Source of the DNA: Porticoccus sp038143955 | GTDB taxonomy: Bacteria; Pseudomonadota; Gammaproteobacteria; Pseudomonadales; Porticoccaceae | NCBI GenBank assembly: GCA_038143955.1 | Contig: JAYQMT010000005.1 | Span: forward strand, 868,001-932,000 | Length of the DNA stretch: 64,000 nt | Reading direction: 5' to 3' | In this document: piece after piece, positions 8,385 to 18,714 of the stretch | Layout of the letters: each line of letters starts with the position of its first letter | Numbering within the stretch: position 1 is the first letter of the stretch | The notes under the pieces: generated by a model | What the model saw: only the letters and a program-made list of their open reading frames with translations | Databases searched by the model: none | Told to the model about the DNA's origin: nothing | Made by a program: the position numbers and the translations under genes

Positions 8385-10706
8385 TTATCTATCTTCACTA
8401 AAGATAAATTTAGGTTTGAAGATGTAAGCCATTGAAGGCATTAAGAATAATGCACTGAATGCTGACACAGTCAACCAAATAGCAATTAACATTCCCATCT
8501 CTGCTTGGAAGCGCAGTGAAGAATAGGACCATACAGCGATACTGGCAATCAATACAAACGCTGTAACTAGAACTCCTCGACCTGCACAATGCAAAGACAA
8601 ATTGATTGACTCTAGTATCGACTTACCAGTATCAAACTCCATCTTCATTCGGTCACAAATGTAGAGCGCGTAATCCACGCCCAAACCAATGCCTAAAGCG
8701 GCTACGGGTACTGTATTAATATTCATACCAATGTTTTGGTATGCCATGAACGCAAAAGTAACCATATTTGCGAGCACAACAGGAACCATGAAAAACATGC
8801 CTGCAATACTTGACCGATAAACGAGGATACACATCATTACAAGTATAAATAGTGCCAGTGCAATAGACTGTATCTGGCCAGACAGGATCACCTCATTTAC
8901 AGCAGCAATTACACCGATTGTACCGCCTGCAAGTGCAATATTTACGTCAGGATTTGCTGCTTGGAATTTTTTAACCCTCGCTACTGCAGTTTGGATAGTT
9001 GGGCCTTGTCTGTCTGCAAAGAACATAGTGATCGATGCATTCATCCTATTTACATCAGTAAAACGGTTAAGGTCCCCAGGTTCTGCTGCTCTCTCATACA
9101 TGTAGATTAACTCAGCATTGTTGGTTGTTGTTGAACCAAGTTCGGTATATCTAAAGTTACCTTCTCTAAGTGTTTCATTTACCGAGGGCAAAATATCAGA
9201 AAGTGAAATACTGCCACCAATTTGCTCTTGTTGCTCCATATAACGCTGGAATCTCAACATGGTATCAAGCACATGAACATTTTTGATCTGATTTTTCTCT
9301 TTACGACCAACAACAACAAACATTCTGTCTGCACCGGGAAATTGAGTATTAATTGCGCTTGAATCGGCATTATAAAGCGCATCAGGCCATAAGATTGGCG
9401 AACCAGGGTTAGCATCACCGATTGTTAATTCGACTGCACGAAAACTACACCCAATGAATACTACTGCTGCAAGAGTAACTACAACAAATCTTGCTTTTGT
9501 TGATGCAACTTTCACACAGATATTTAAAAAAGGTCTGATAAGTAACTTATCGAGATTCAAAGGGTGCGCGTAAGCACTTGGTTTCTTGACGTATGAAAGC
9601 AAGATTGGTGTAACAACAATTGAGCTAACTGCTACTGTTGCTACCCACACTACTGCCAGTACAACCAATTTCTGAAGCAAGGGAATTGGGCTAATCGCAA
9701 CAACGGTTACACAACCAGCATCAGTACCTACTCCCAGAAGTCCCGGTCTTAATAAATCTTTTAAAGTAACTTTAGCTGCTTGATATGAATCTGGATTATC
9801 TCCCTGATGCTCAATTTCTTCATGAAAACGAGTTATCATCTGAACAGAGTGAGATACAGCTCTAGCTGTAATAAGCATCGCTACTACTACAACTAATGGA
9901 TCGAAGTGTATTCCTACTAGTTTAGCGACTCCAAGTGCCCAGGTTGCACTAATAGCTCCAGCCAATAGAGGTAAGATGGTTCCTCTCCATGTTCTATTGA
10001 TTAAAAATAATAAAACTAAGAAAATGAAACCAGCATATGTAACAAGCTCCATAGTTTCTGGCAGGAAGTGATCTACCCAACCATATAGAATGGGGTTACC
10101 TACCAATGATATATCTACCGCATCATTGTCTAATCTATTAACTAGTTCGTATGCTTGCTTATAAACTAAATTTGGATCTAAAAGACTATCAAAGAAATCT
10201 ACTGTAATTAATGTTGCTGATAAATCTTTTGAGACATATGGACCATAAACAAGTGGGCTTCGGAGGATAGCTTCTTTGATACGATCAATATCAGCTTGAT
10301 TTTCAGGAAGATTTGGCCACATATAAGGAAAACTTTGAATTCCCTCTGTAGATGCTCTTACCTCTTTAAGCTTTTTACCGGCTATAGAGTAGATTTGGAA
10401 TTCATTGATTGCGTCAATCTTATAAAGGCCCTGTGTAAGTGCATGTATCTGCTCAAGAACAGGCATCTGGAATATATCGCCTTTTGTAGACTGAATCATG
10501 AAAGTAATAATACTTGTACCACCAAAAGTTTTCTTGAACTCTTCATGAACTTTAATGTATGGATGCGTTCCGGGCTGCAAATCTTCAAAGACAGTTTTTA
10601 CATCTATACGTGCTGCAAAAGTAGCCAACACTAGGGTTAGGGCAGCTACTACCAATAAAACCTTTTTTCTTTGCTCTATACAAAAAATAGCAAAATTCTC
10701 TAACAT
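8385..10706 (-). CDS. RND/MMPL-family inner-membrane transporter
   Basis: An intact 773-residue permease with two membrane blocks separated by large periplasmic loops. The first block follows the loop ending near residue 235; the second contains AALGIGLGVDYALYICDRM, the conserved acidic TM4-like motif of MMPL/patched-type RND proteins. I chose ATG at 10706 because GGAG stands eight bases upstream; a TTG five codons earlier is less likely. It is the last gene of the DUF1302-DUF1329-YCF48-RND set and is followed by a strong terminator. Members of this group sit with these same partner families in many gammaproteobacteria that grow on hydrophobic compounds; the cargo is not known from the sequence. 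Confidence 0.88.
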   Translation of the reverse strand: MLENFAIFCIEQRKKVLLVVAALTLVLATFAARIDVKTVFEDLQPGTHPYIKVHEEFKKTFGGTSIITFMIQSTKGDIFQMPVLEQIHALTQGLYKIDAINEFQIYSIAGKKLKEVRASTEGIQSFPYMWPNLPENQADIDRIKEAILRSPLVYGPYVSKDLSATLITVDFFDSLLDPNLVYKQAYELVNRLDNDAVDISLVGNPILYGWVDHFLPETMELVTYAGFIFLVLLFLINRTWRGTILPLLAGAISATWALGVAKLVGIHFDPLVVVVAMLITARAVSHSVQMITRFHEEIEHQGDNPDSYQAAKVTLKDLLRPGLLGVGTDAGCVTVVAISPIPLLQKLVVLAVVWVATVAVSSIVVTPILLSYVKKPSAYAHPLNLDKLLIRPFLNICVKVASTKARFVVVTLAAVVFIGCSFRAVELTIGDANPGSPILWPDALYNADSSAINTQFPGADRMFVVVGRKEKNQIKNVHVLDTMLRFQRYMEQQEQIGGSISLSDILPSVNETLREGNFRYTELGSTTTNNAELIYMYERAAEPGDLNRFTDVNRMNASITMFFADRQGPTIQTAVARVKKFQAANPDVNIALAGGTIGVIAAVNEVILSGQIQSIALALFILVMMCILVYRSSIAGMFFMVPVVLANMVTFAFMAYQNIGMNINTVPVAALGIGLGVDYALYICDRMKMEFDTGKSILESINLSLHCAGRGVLVTAFVLIASIAVWSYSSLRFQAEMGMLIAIWLTVSAFSALFLMPSMAYIFKPKFIFSEDR

Positions 10707-10768
10707 CTTATTCTCCAACAATCCGAATTAACCACAAATTTATTACGAGGCTCATTATTCAATAATTT

Positions 10769-11824
10769 CTATTCGTGCAACAGTGTCCATTCACGAGTTT
10801 TTAGGTCTAATGAACCCACTGTCGCCCCAACTGCTAGGCCTTTTCCATCGATAATAACCATCTCTGAGTGAGAAGTATAATCAGTATCAGAAATATTCAT
10901 AGGTTCAAAGTTAGTTAGATCACTAGTAAAGGTCATCCATTTTCCCTTGTTGCCAATAGCTACCCATCGATCAATTGCATCTGACCACTGAACATCCATC
11001 ATATGCTCAGTCATACCAGACGCCTGTGGTGATATATATGTCCATGTCGCTCCAGCATCTTTTGTACTTACTGTTACGCCTGCTAGACCAACTATAGTAA
11101 TTTCATTATCGTTTCTCGCATCAATTGCACCGAAACTGTTTGGGCTATCAGTTTGTATCTCTTCCCAATTTTCACCGTCATCACGAGTGATAAATATACG
11201 ACCATACTCAGCAGCAACGTAATATGTGCCGTTAGGTGTTTTTACTATATCATTCATGAAGATATCATCTAACTCACATCCACATTCTGGCTTAAGTCTC
11301 GACCAAGTCTTACCATAATCCTTCGATCTCAAAATTGCACCCATTTCGCCAACCGTTACGGCTTCTCCGCCTGAGTAAGTGTGCACTTTAAGTAATTTAT
11401 TTGCTATGTCAGACTTTGGGGAGTCTACCTCTACCCAAGTCTTTCCACTGTCTTCTGTAATAACAATAACTCCATCATTTCCAACAGCTACTGCATTATC
11501 AGGGCTATCTTTCCACGCTGATATATCTTGGAAGTGCTTCATTGTATTAGCTTCTTGTTTTTTCCAAGTAACTCCACCATCACTACTTTCCAATATCAAA
11601 CCGTAGTTACCTGCAGCAAGCCACTTATCATCGCTTTGATTAGTAATGCCGTAGACCCTGTCTCGAACATTAATTGCGGCTGGAACCACTTCGTTAATAA
11701 TTACGGTAGGTTTAACAAAAAGGCCTGCGTAAAGCAATGTGCCTACAATTGCCCAGGGCAAAATTCCTATAATAGTGAGCATAACCCTTTGTATCCCGGT
11801 TTTCTCGTTTACAGCAGCGTTCAT
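10769..11824 (-). CDS. YCF48-like beta-propeller protein, membrane-anchored
   Basis: A 351-residue protein with one N-terminal membrane anchor (ITIIGILPWAIVG-like segment near residue 20) and repeated blades built on 'SxDxGxTW' motifs: SSDGGVTWKK, TEDSGKTWVE, SKDYGKTWSR, TRDDGENWEE and STKDAGATWTY. That is the BNR/YCF48 (photosystem-assembly-like) propeller fold. The domain faces the periplasm if the anchor is type II. It probably scaffolds the neighbouring RND and barrel proteins, which is inference from conserved co-occurrence. Start at 11824 is set by GGGGGAG directly upstream and by the anchor; an in-frame upstream ATG at 11854 is weaker. Confidence 0.85.
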   Translation of the reverse strand: MNAAVNEKTGIQRVMLTIIGILPWAIVGTLLYAGLFVKPTVIINEVVPAAINVRDRVYGITNQSDDKWLAAGNYGLILESSDGGVTWKKQEANTMKHFQDISAWKDSPDNAVAVGNDGVIVITEDSGKTWVEVDSPKSDIANKLLKVHTYSGGEAVTVGEMGAILRSKDYGKTWSRLKPECGCELDDIFMNDIVKTPNGTYYVAAEYGRIFITRDDGENWEEIQTDSPNSFGAIDARNDNEITIVGLAGVTVSTKDAGATWTYISPQASGMTEHMMDVQWSDAIDRWVAIGNKGKWMTFTSDLTNFEPMNISDTDYTSHSEMVIIDGKGLAVGATVGSLDLKTREWTLLHE

Positions 11825-11940
11825 AACTCCCCCAAAAATATTCAGCCATGGCATCTAAATAAAGCCATTTCTATCGAAACGAATTTTTTATTTTATTGTT
11901 TTATTGTTGTTCTTTACTTTAAAAAATTCCGGAAGGAACT

Positions 11941-11960
11941 GTTAGTACATGCGTACTAAC
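11941..11960. repeat. Perfect inverted repeat between DUF1329 and YCF48 genes
   Basis: GTTAGTAC and GTACTAAC flank the loop ATGC, giving an 8-base stem. It lies after the true end of the DUF1329 gene (11991) and 117 bases before the YCF48 start; in the sense direction a T run follows about 20 bases on. It may be an RNA-stabilising or partial-termination hairpin within the operon. Confidence 0.5.
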
Positions 11961-11990
11961 AATCTCTTCACGGAATGGTCTAGATTAATA

Positions 11991-13442
11991 TTAACGCGCT
12001 AACTGAATAAGAGTTTTCAGTGTTACGTCTTCTTCTTGCACTGAGTCAGGATTAGCTTTCATGTTAGAAGACCAAGTTGTTGAGAACTCAGCTTTCCAAT
12101 CAATGATATGACCAACAACTGGCATCAATGCTTGGTAACCGTCATCGCCATAATCGATACGATTTTGGAAGATGAAAGTTTTTCAGAATTTACCGTTTTT
12201 ATCGTATGCTTCACCCAGGTAAGGTCTTGGGTAATCCATTTCCATATAAACGATTTTCTTGCTGTAAGGATGCTCGTCAGGAGGAGTTCCCTCAATAACG
12301 TACACTTCACGTGGTTCCCATTGAACTTGTTCGTTAGGGAAGAAGTGAGGTGGTGTATCCATGTCTACAGCAGGGAATTCCTTAATAGTATTTTTGAAAG
12401 CAAGGTCAACAGTAACTAGTGGAGCATGAGCAATAGCCCAAATCCAACGCTTACCAGTTAGCTTAACTTCTTTATACTTAGTAGGAACTGCATCCCAGAT
12501 ATCCCAGTCATCATATAATTGTACTGTTCCACCAATTGGATCCATCCATGCGTTACCAGAAAGACGACGTGCACGACGCACAGACTTCAAGTATGCATAA
12601 ACATCATCAGGCTTCTGAGATGTTGGATCGTTATAGCGAACAGAGAAGATTCCGATGCCTTTAATATCTTGTGGGTAAATGGCCACTAGTACAGTTTTTT
12701 GTAGGATATCGCCTTTACCTTCAGATACTGGACCACCGTCTAAACGGCCTTCCATATAGTAGCGACGTGCCCACCAACGTTGAATACGCTCCATACCTGT
12801 TTTGGCGTCCAAGAACACCCAGGAGATGTGACGTAAATCCATAGTTGCACCATAAGTAGGTGAACGCAGATTCCAGATTAGTTTACAACCTGCAGCCGGG
12901 TCATCCATACTTACTTTTTGTGGGTCAAAAAACATACCCGCTGTCCAGTTACTAACAATGCCACAGTTACTACCGTTAACACCCTCTGATCCGTATACAA
13001 CATTAGGTGCTCCATCTATAGTAGCTTGCATATATTTAGGGTCCATTTCAATGAACTCTGAATGACGAGTATTAATCATTAAAGCTTTGTTACGGATCAT
13101 CCACTCAACGTTTTCAGTAATCATACTTCCAACTGTTTTTCCTTCAAAACAAAGATTGGTTACTGCATCTAAGTTTGAATTCTGGATCACTGTTCCAGCT
13201 TCCATAGCATCGCCAGTACAACCGCCTTCAGCTTCTATAGGAGAAGGACCGCCATCCCAACGACCAGCTGCGGGTGGATCACCGTAAAACAATGGGTTTG
13301 GTTTAGTTCCATCAGCAGTTTTTGCTACATAACCTTTAGGTTTACTAGCATCATCCGCCCAATCTGCTTTAGCGAAGGCTTGAGAGCCTCCTAAAAGCAA
13401 TCCTAGCGATACTACCGAAGTAGTAATTAGCTTCATATACAT
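11991..13442 (-). CDS. DUF1329 (LolA-like) periplasmic protein with an in-frame TGA
   Basis: A ~480-residue secreted protein; the signal peptide MKLITTSVVSLGLLLG...AFA is followed by mature sequence. Blocks such as RRARRLSGNAWMDPIGG, DLRHISWVFLDAK and EPREVYVIEGTPPDEHPYS identify DUF1329, a family with a LolA-like fold that accompanies DUF1302 barrels. A TGA at 12185-12183 would end it early, but the same frame continues for 63 family-like codons to TAA at 11991. The TGA stands where a tryptophan is expected (GKF-W-KTFIF), next to an A run, so a G-to-A base-call error or real nonsense mutation is likely. Start chosen at 13442 (MYMKL) because GGAG lies nine bases upstream. Confidence 0.82.
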
Positions 13443-13530
13443 AAATATTACTCCAAGTTTTATTTTAGTTCTGCCTACACAAATCATACAAAGTAATCAT
13501 TGTGCAGACATACTCAAACGTACTACTTTC

Positions 13531-15289
13531 TTAGAACTGTCTGGTAATTTTGAATACTAACTGGTTATCCCCAGCGAAGTAATCCATGAAACCAGCACTA
13601 TTTTCACTTTTACCAAGTAAAGCATGACCTGAGTCCGGACCCAAAGCACCCTGACAGGTTGAACCGCCACCTGTAGCACCTAGGTTTTTACAAGCTTTCT
13701 TAGCATCACCATCATTCCACCAAAGGTTTAGTTCGGCTTTTAGTCGCCAATCATCACCATAAACTAACTCTACAGCAGGAATGGCGAAACCACCACCTTT
13801 AGTTAAGTCAGTACCAGCTACGAATGAAGGGTTTATCGTATCACGATGGAAGTTCATTAATGTAAAGATAGTCAAATAAGCAGTATGCTCCTTCTTTTTT
13901 GCACCAAAAGAAGCAAACTCAACTATTTCATCTTTCTCATCGTGAGACAATATCCATGTATCAAATAACTGAACACTTGATAGTGACGGACGATGCGTAC
14001 CTAGTGAATCCATCCACTTAAATTCCTTATCAATACGGAACATCATATTGATAGTATCTTTTTCGATAACACCGTTCCAACCAGGAAGAATCGAGTCTAA
14101 TGATCCGTAGTTGTAAGGCTTATTAGGAATAAAAGCAATTTCAGCACTTAACGTAGCATCCATAGGTGAATTGAATCCGGTCATAGTAAAGCCGAATATA
14201 TCAATTTCTGGATACATCCAGTCACCAAGAACAGTAGGCGTATCTGGTTCATCGTTACCATAGGCCATTGATGGTCCAGTCATTAAGAACGCCGCATAGG
14301 TAGCATCGGCGTTAAACGATCTTCCGCTTCCGTCTCCAACCGCTCCTGAAACACCTGCAGATCTTGGGCTAACAATTGGTGCTGGATTGAAAGTTTTCAT
14401 ATAAGCAAATGAATAACCTATTGATCCCCACTCACCATTCCAACGAATACCATAAGTCATGTCTTCCCAGTCACCTGAGTCATGATCAGTATTGTATGAA
14501 TCGGTAAATTGTGTGAAGTCAACTCCACGGTATGGGTGCGGTATCCAACGTCCACCCTCGATATTATAGTTACTACCCATATCTTCTTTACGATCCCAAC
14601 CTGGTCTAATATACCAGTTCAAGCTTCCGCCAAGCTCATAGAAGTCCAACCTAAAGTTGAACAACATAAGTGGTTTACGCCATTCTTCGTTGTTTTCATA
14701 AAATAGACGACCACGATAGTCATAGCCGTGAACAACGTCCATTGCTTGGAAGAAATCACTTTCACCCCAAACTAATTGTTGACGTCCGACACGCACCATT
14801 AATCTGTCATCAAAGAGGTTAACATCAAAATATAATTCACGTAGCCAGTCAAACACTTCATCAGTTGTTTCATATTGTTCCATGAAATCGCCTTTATGAT
14901 GTGAGCCTGTACCACTATAGTTTCCCTCTAAACCAACGGCATCTTGTCTTTCTTCAAGATCGTCAAGATAGTCAGTTTGCATTTCTTTATCAAAACGTGT
15001 GATCAATTTCCAATTCAAAGGACCTGTTTTAATATCGAAATCCAAGTTTACAGTTACCTCTGCCATATTCATGCGATATTTATCATCCGCAGTAGTTTCA
15101 TCATTATCCTGTAGCATAACGCCTACAGTAGTTCTGACGTAACCGTTCATATTGAGGTTATAAAAAGGTTCATTATCACCTCCGTAGCCATACGCAGAGA
15201 AAGCGTTGCTGCTTCCCAAGAGTAAGCCTCCAAATCCCAGCAAAAGTCCGCCGACCTTTAAAATGCTTGGTTGTTTTACTTCTTACCAT
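13531..15289 (-). CDS. DUF1302 outer-membrane beta-barrel protein
   Basis: A ~585-residue barrel. The signal peptide (KVGGLLLGFGGLLLGSSNAFS) is followed by GYVRTTVGVMLQD and then the block DDRLMVRVGRQQLVWGESD and MDVVHGYDYRGRLF that defines DUF1302; the chain ends in the aromatic terminus KITRQF. The best start is ATG at 15289 with GGGAGAATAAG before it; this needs one base removed from the T4 run at 15274-15277 (plus-strand view), otherwise the signal peptide starts only at internal codons. It leads the set with DUF1329, YCF48 and RND genes. DUF1302 proteins are thought to be outer-membrane channels for hydrophobic molecules; substrate is unproven. Confidence 0.85.
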
Positions 15290-15746
15290 CTTATTCTCCC
15301 ACTTAGTATTACTTAACAAAATTATATAATTTTACACCGCGTCCAAAGAACTCGGTACATGCCAATATATGCCCCTTGAGCCCTAGTATCAACCCTGTTT
15401 CATTGAAAATTCTAATAAAACTAAAAAAATTACACTAAAAACATTTTTTTTTAACCATTCTTGAATATTTTAATATACATATATAACAATAAAATCAATA
15501 GCTTATACAGTATAATACTGGTCATAATAACTCTGAAAAATAGAGACTATTTAATATAAAAAAAGTTCAATTTATATAAAAAAAAGATGAATCGGCTCTT
15601 TTTTTTGAGCAATATTTATATTTTTTATCACTTTTTTTCGATAATGATTATCATTCTTAAAAAATATACCGTTGTGTAGCAGCATTCTCGGTCTTATTAC
15701 GGAAAAGCATATTCTCCATTACTTGGATTAATAATATTTTATGTAA
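15290..15746. other. 457-bp AT-rich intergenic region with Fur box
   Basis: This gap lies between the end of the thiolase gene and the start of the DUF1302 gene, both on the minus strand. It holds no convincing reading frame. It contains a strong Fur-like box (15640-15658), several poly-A/T runs, and a short GCTC/GAGC hairpin with an A8 loop near 15597-15610. A minus-strand TATACT near 15510 could be a -10 element. The long leader could also hide a small RNA, but no clear terminator was found. Confidence 0.5.
15640..15658 (-). promoter_or_regulatory. Fur box
   Basis: Read on the minus strand the site is AAGAATGATAATCATTATC, matching the 19-base Fur consensus at 17 positions, including the whole ATGATAATCATTATC core. 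It lies 350 bases upstream of the DUF1302 start and just past the thiolase stop. The natural target is the DUF1302 transcript or an RNA started in this gap. Confidence 0.7.
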
Positions 15747-17011
15747 TTATTGAATTCTCTTGAGCACACTTACGCAATTAGTAACACCAGAGCCACCTAT
15801 ATTTACTGTCATAGCTGTTTCAGCATTATCTTTTGCTGGAACACCGATGGGCTCACCAGTTAGTTGCTTATAAGCAAGTGCGTGCATGGAGGCGCCTGTA
15901 GCCCCGACTGGATGACCTTTTGCTTTGAGCCCACCAGAAAGGTTAATAGGACAGTCGCTTCCCGGATCAAATTTTCCATCCATTAAATCAAAGCCTGCTC
16001 GACCTGATTGAGATAAACCTACAGCTTCAACGCATAAAAGCTCATTAACTGTGAAGCAATCATGTACTTCTGCGAAGTCTAAATCAGATATACTAATCCC
16101 TGCTTCTTTACATGCAAGTGAAACCGCATGCCTAGTAGCCCTTAATTCATCAAGTCCGCCTTGACGGCCATTCAGCATCATTCTGTCTGTGGTATGGCCG
16201 ATGCCACTTAATTCCACTGCATGCTTGAAATTTTTATAGCATTATCTGTTGAGGTTAAAACAACCGCTGCTGCACCGTCTGTGATTAAAGAGCAGTCATG
16301 CAATCGCAGAGGGGGTGCAATCATTGGATTGCCCCCTTTACCTGTATCAGGCAAGTTAAGAATTGCTTCTGCTGTCGTTAAATTATTTTTGTCTGGCAAA
16401 CTACCAGCACCAAAATGAGCGAGGGGGTTTTGAATTCCATTTCTGTAGTTGAGTGCCGAAACATGCGCTAACATAATTTTTAGTTGATCGTCAGTAAGCT
16501 GATGCTTTTTTTGGTAAGCCAACCCGAGCTCTGTAAATAAGCCTGGAAAAGTCATTCCATGACTACCCTCTTGGGGCCAATATGAACAACATGCTAACGC
16601 ATGAGTGACTCCAGGTGTATCTAAAAGACTCATTTTTTCAACGCCAAGTGCCAGTACATGCTTGAAACGACCAGAGGCTACAGCGTAAGCAGCATTATAA
16701 ATAGCTAGTGAAGAAGTTGCGCAAGCCCCTTCAGTTCTGGTGGTTGGTTTAAACAATAATCCCTCTGGGTCAATCTCTAAAGCTAAAGGCCCAACATGCT
16801 CCTGATTAACGAATAACGAGGGTGAGCAAGACCCAACCCATATAGCATCAATATCATTTGCCTCCAGACCTGCATCAGCAATTGCTTTTGAGCCAGCTTC
16901 TATTAATAGCTCATAAAAACTCTTAATATCTTCGATAGTGCCAGCTTCTCGGTCCCGCTTAACAAAAGCACCGAACTTGGTATTGTATGCACCCACTATG
17001 CTTACTTTCAC
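15747..17011 (-). CDS. SCP-x-type thiolase (one frame break)
   Basis: About 420 residues after joining two pieces at the T5 run 16231-16235, which is one base short. The nucleophile is Cys97 in TEGACATSS; the C-terminal part has EVHDCFTVNELL and GGLKAKGHPVGATG, carrying the catalytic His residues of the SCP-2/SCP-x thiolase group rather than the classic FadA type. It would cleave a beta-ketoacyl-CoA with CoA to acetyl-CoA and a shortened acyl-CoA. It is the last gene of the carboxylase-ligase-thiolase run and is 80 bases downstream of the ligase, exactly the enzyme needed after beta-keto acid activation. Confidence 0.85.
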
Positions 17012-17091
17012 ATTAACCTCCTTTAATAATAAAAATTTTATAGTCAGCTGTAATATAAAAATGTTTCTTCCTGTTTCATACCAAGAATAAA

Positions 17092-18701
17092 CTAAATCTT
17101 CCTTTTTTCATTTTTCCAAAATATAGCTCTTAAATCTTTTTTTAGAACTTTACCGACTGGGCTTCTTGGAAGTTCGTCAATAATAATTACTTTTTTTGGT
17201 GCTTTTACACTTCCAAGTTGTTTCTTGCAAAGATTGATTATTTCTAATTCTTCAGGCGCATTATTATTATCCTTGAGCTCGATTATTGCAGTGACTTGTT
17301 CTCCCCATTTTTCGTGGGGAATACCTATAACAGCGCAATCTTTGATAGCTGGAATTCCCCAAATCAGTTGCTCTATTTCTCCTGGATAAACATTAAACCC
17401 TCCTGAAATAATCATATCGCCCTTTCTGTCCACTAATGATAGATAACCTTCTTTATCAAATATACCCATGTCACCTGTTAGCTGCCAGCCATTTACCCTT
17501 ATCGATTCAGTAGCCTCTAGGTTATTGAAGTATTTATTCATTACAAGCCTTCCTTTAATAGCTACCTCTCCTTTTGAGCCGGGAGGGAGACAGTCACCAG
17601 ATTCGCTTAGAACTGCAATCTCGATATCTGGTGAAGCTTTCCCACATGAACCTAATATTGAAAGATCATTTTTATTTAATGCTTTTGTATGATCCTCAGC
17701 AGAAAAGAAAGTGCATATCATTGGTGCCTCGGCCTGCCCATAGGTTTGGACCATTACTGGACCAAATATAGATATTGCCTCCTTAAGCTTATCGATTGAC
17801 ATAGGAGCTGCGGCATACCAAAAGTATCTTAAGCTACCATAGTCGTATGATCTTACATCTTCAAAATCAAGAAGCATATAAATTGCGGTAGGCGGAAGGA
17901 ATAATGTTGTAATATTATATTTTTGAATAGCAGAAAGTATTTTTCTGGAGAAAAATCATCCATAACAAAAATTGAACCGCCCTCTTTAATCGTTGAAAAC
18001 GAACCAATTTCAGATGCATGAGTCATAGCTGCGCTCACAAGATAACAAGGCCTTATATCTGTAATTTTCATCTGATTTTTTTGTATATCAACAATCGCTT
18101 CCCAGGTGTCAGTTCGCCACTCTGCTAACTTTTGGTCGCCAGTAGTTCCGCCAGTAGGAAATAATGAAACTAGCTCTTTTATACTCGAGTCTGAAGATTC
18201 GTTAACACTGTTATATTTTTTTAAAGGATAAGTTGTAGTTTGAAAAGGATTCTCAGCTTTCTTTTTTAAAGATGAAAAAGTGATATCTGCAATTTTGTCA
18301 GTTTCTAAGTAAGCTACATTTTCTGAACCAAACTTATTTAATGATTTTGTAATTTTTTTATCCAAACTTTTATCAATAAATAAAAAATTTGCATTAGATA
18401 ATTGAATAAGTTTTAAATTTGCATCAAAGGTATTCTTTGTGTTTAAAGGGAGCCAGACAGCGCCTAAGCGAGAAATGGCAAAAATACAACAATAAGCTGC
18501 AACACTGTTTGGGGTATACGTGGCTACTATGTCCTGAGGCTTTACTCCCCTTTCATCTAAAATATTAGCCAAATGAATTGAAGCGTTTACCATCTCGGGA
18601 TAAGAAAAATCTATATTATTTTCTAGGTCAAAAAATTTAGCCCCTAAGGCTTCAGGGCAAGATAAGGCCGAGCTTTGATCCAAAAAATCGACAAGGCGCA
18701 T
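17092..18701 (-). CDS. AMP-forming acyl-CoA synthetase (one frame break)
   Basis: About 535 residues after joining two pieces at the T5 run 17940-17944 (one base short). Adenylate-forming motifs are in order: phosphate loop LFPTGGTTGDQK near residue 190, QTYGQAEAP, the hinge GDMGIFDKEGYLSLVDRKGD, IISGGFNVYPGEIE and the C-terminal catalytic lysine in PRSPVGKVLKK. It activates a carboxylic acid as its AMP ester and transfers it to CoA. Lying between the carboxylase genes and a thiolase, its likely substrate is the beta-keto acid made by the carboxylase, as benzoylacetate-CoA ligase does in acetophenone degradation. The actual acid cannot be read from sequence. Confidence 0.85.
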
Positions 18702-18714
18702 AATATACTAGTGA

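Noticed and set aside
15590..15612. GCTC/GAGC hairpin near the Fur box as terminator of the thiolase operon
   Set aside because: Only four paired bases with an 8-base loop, and no adjoining T run on the minus strand.
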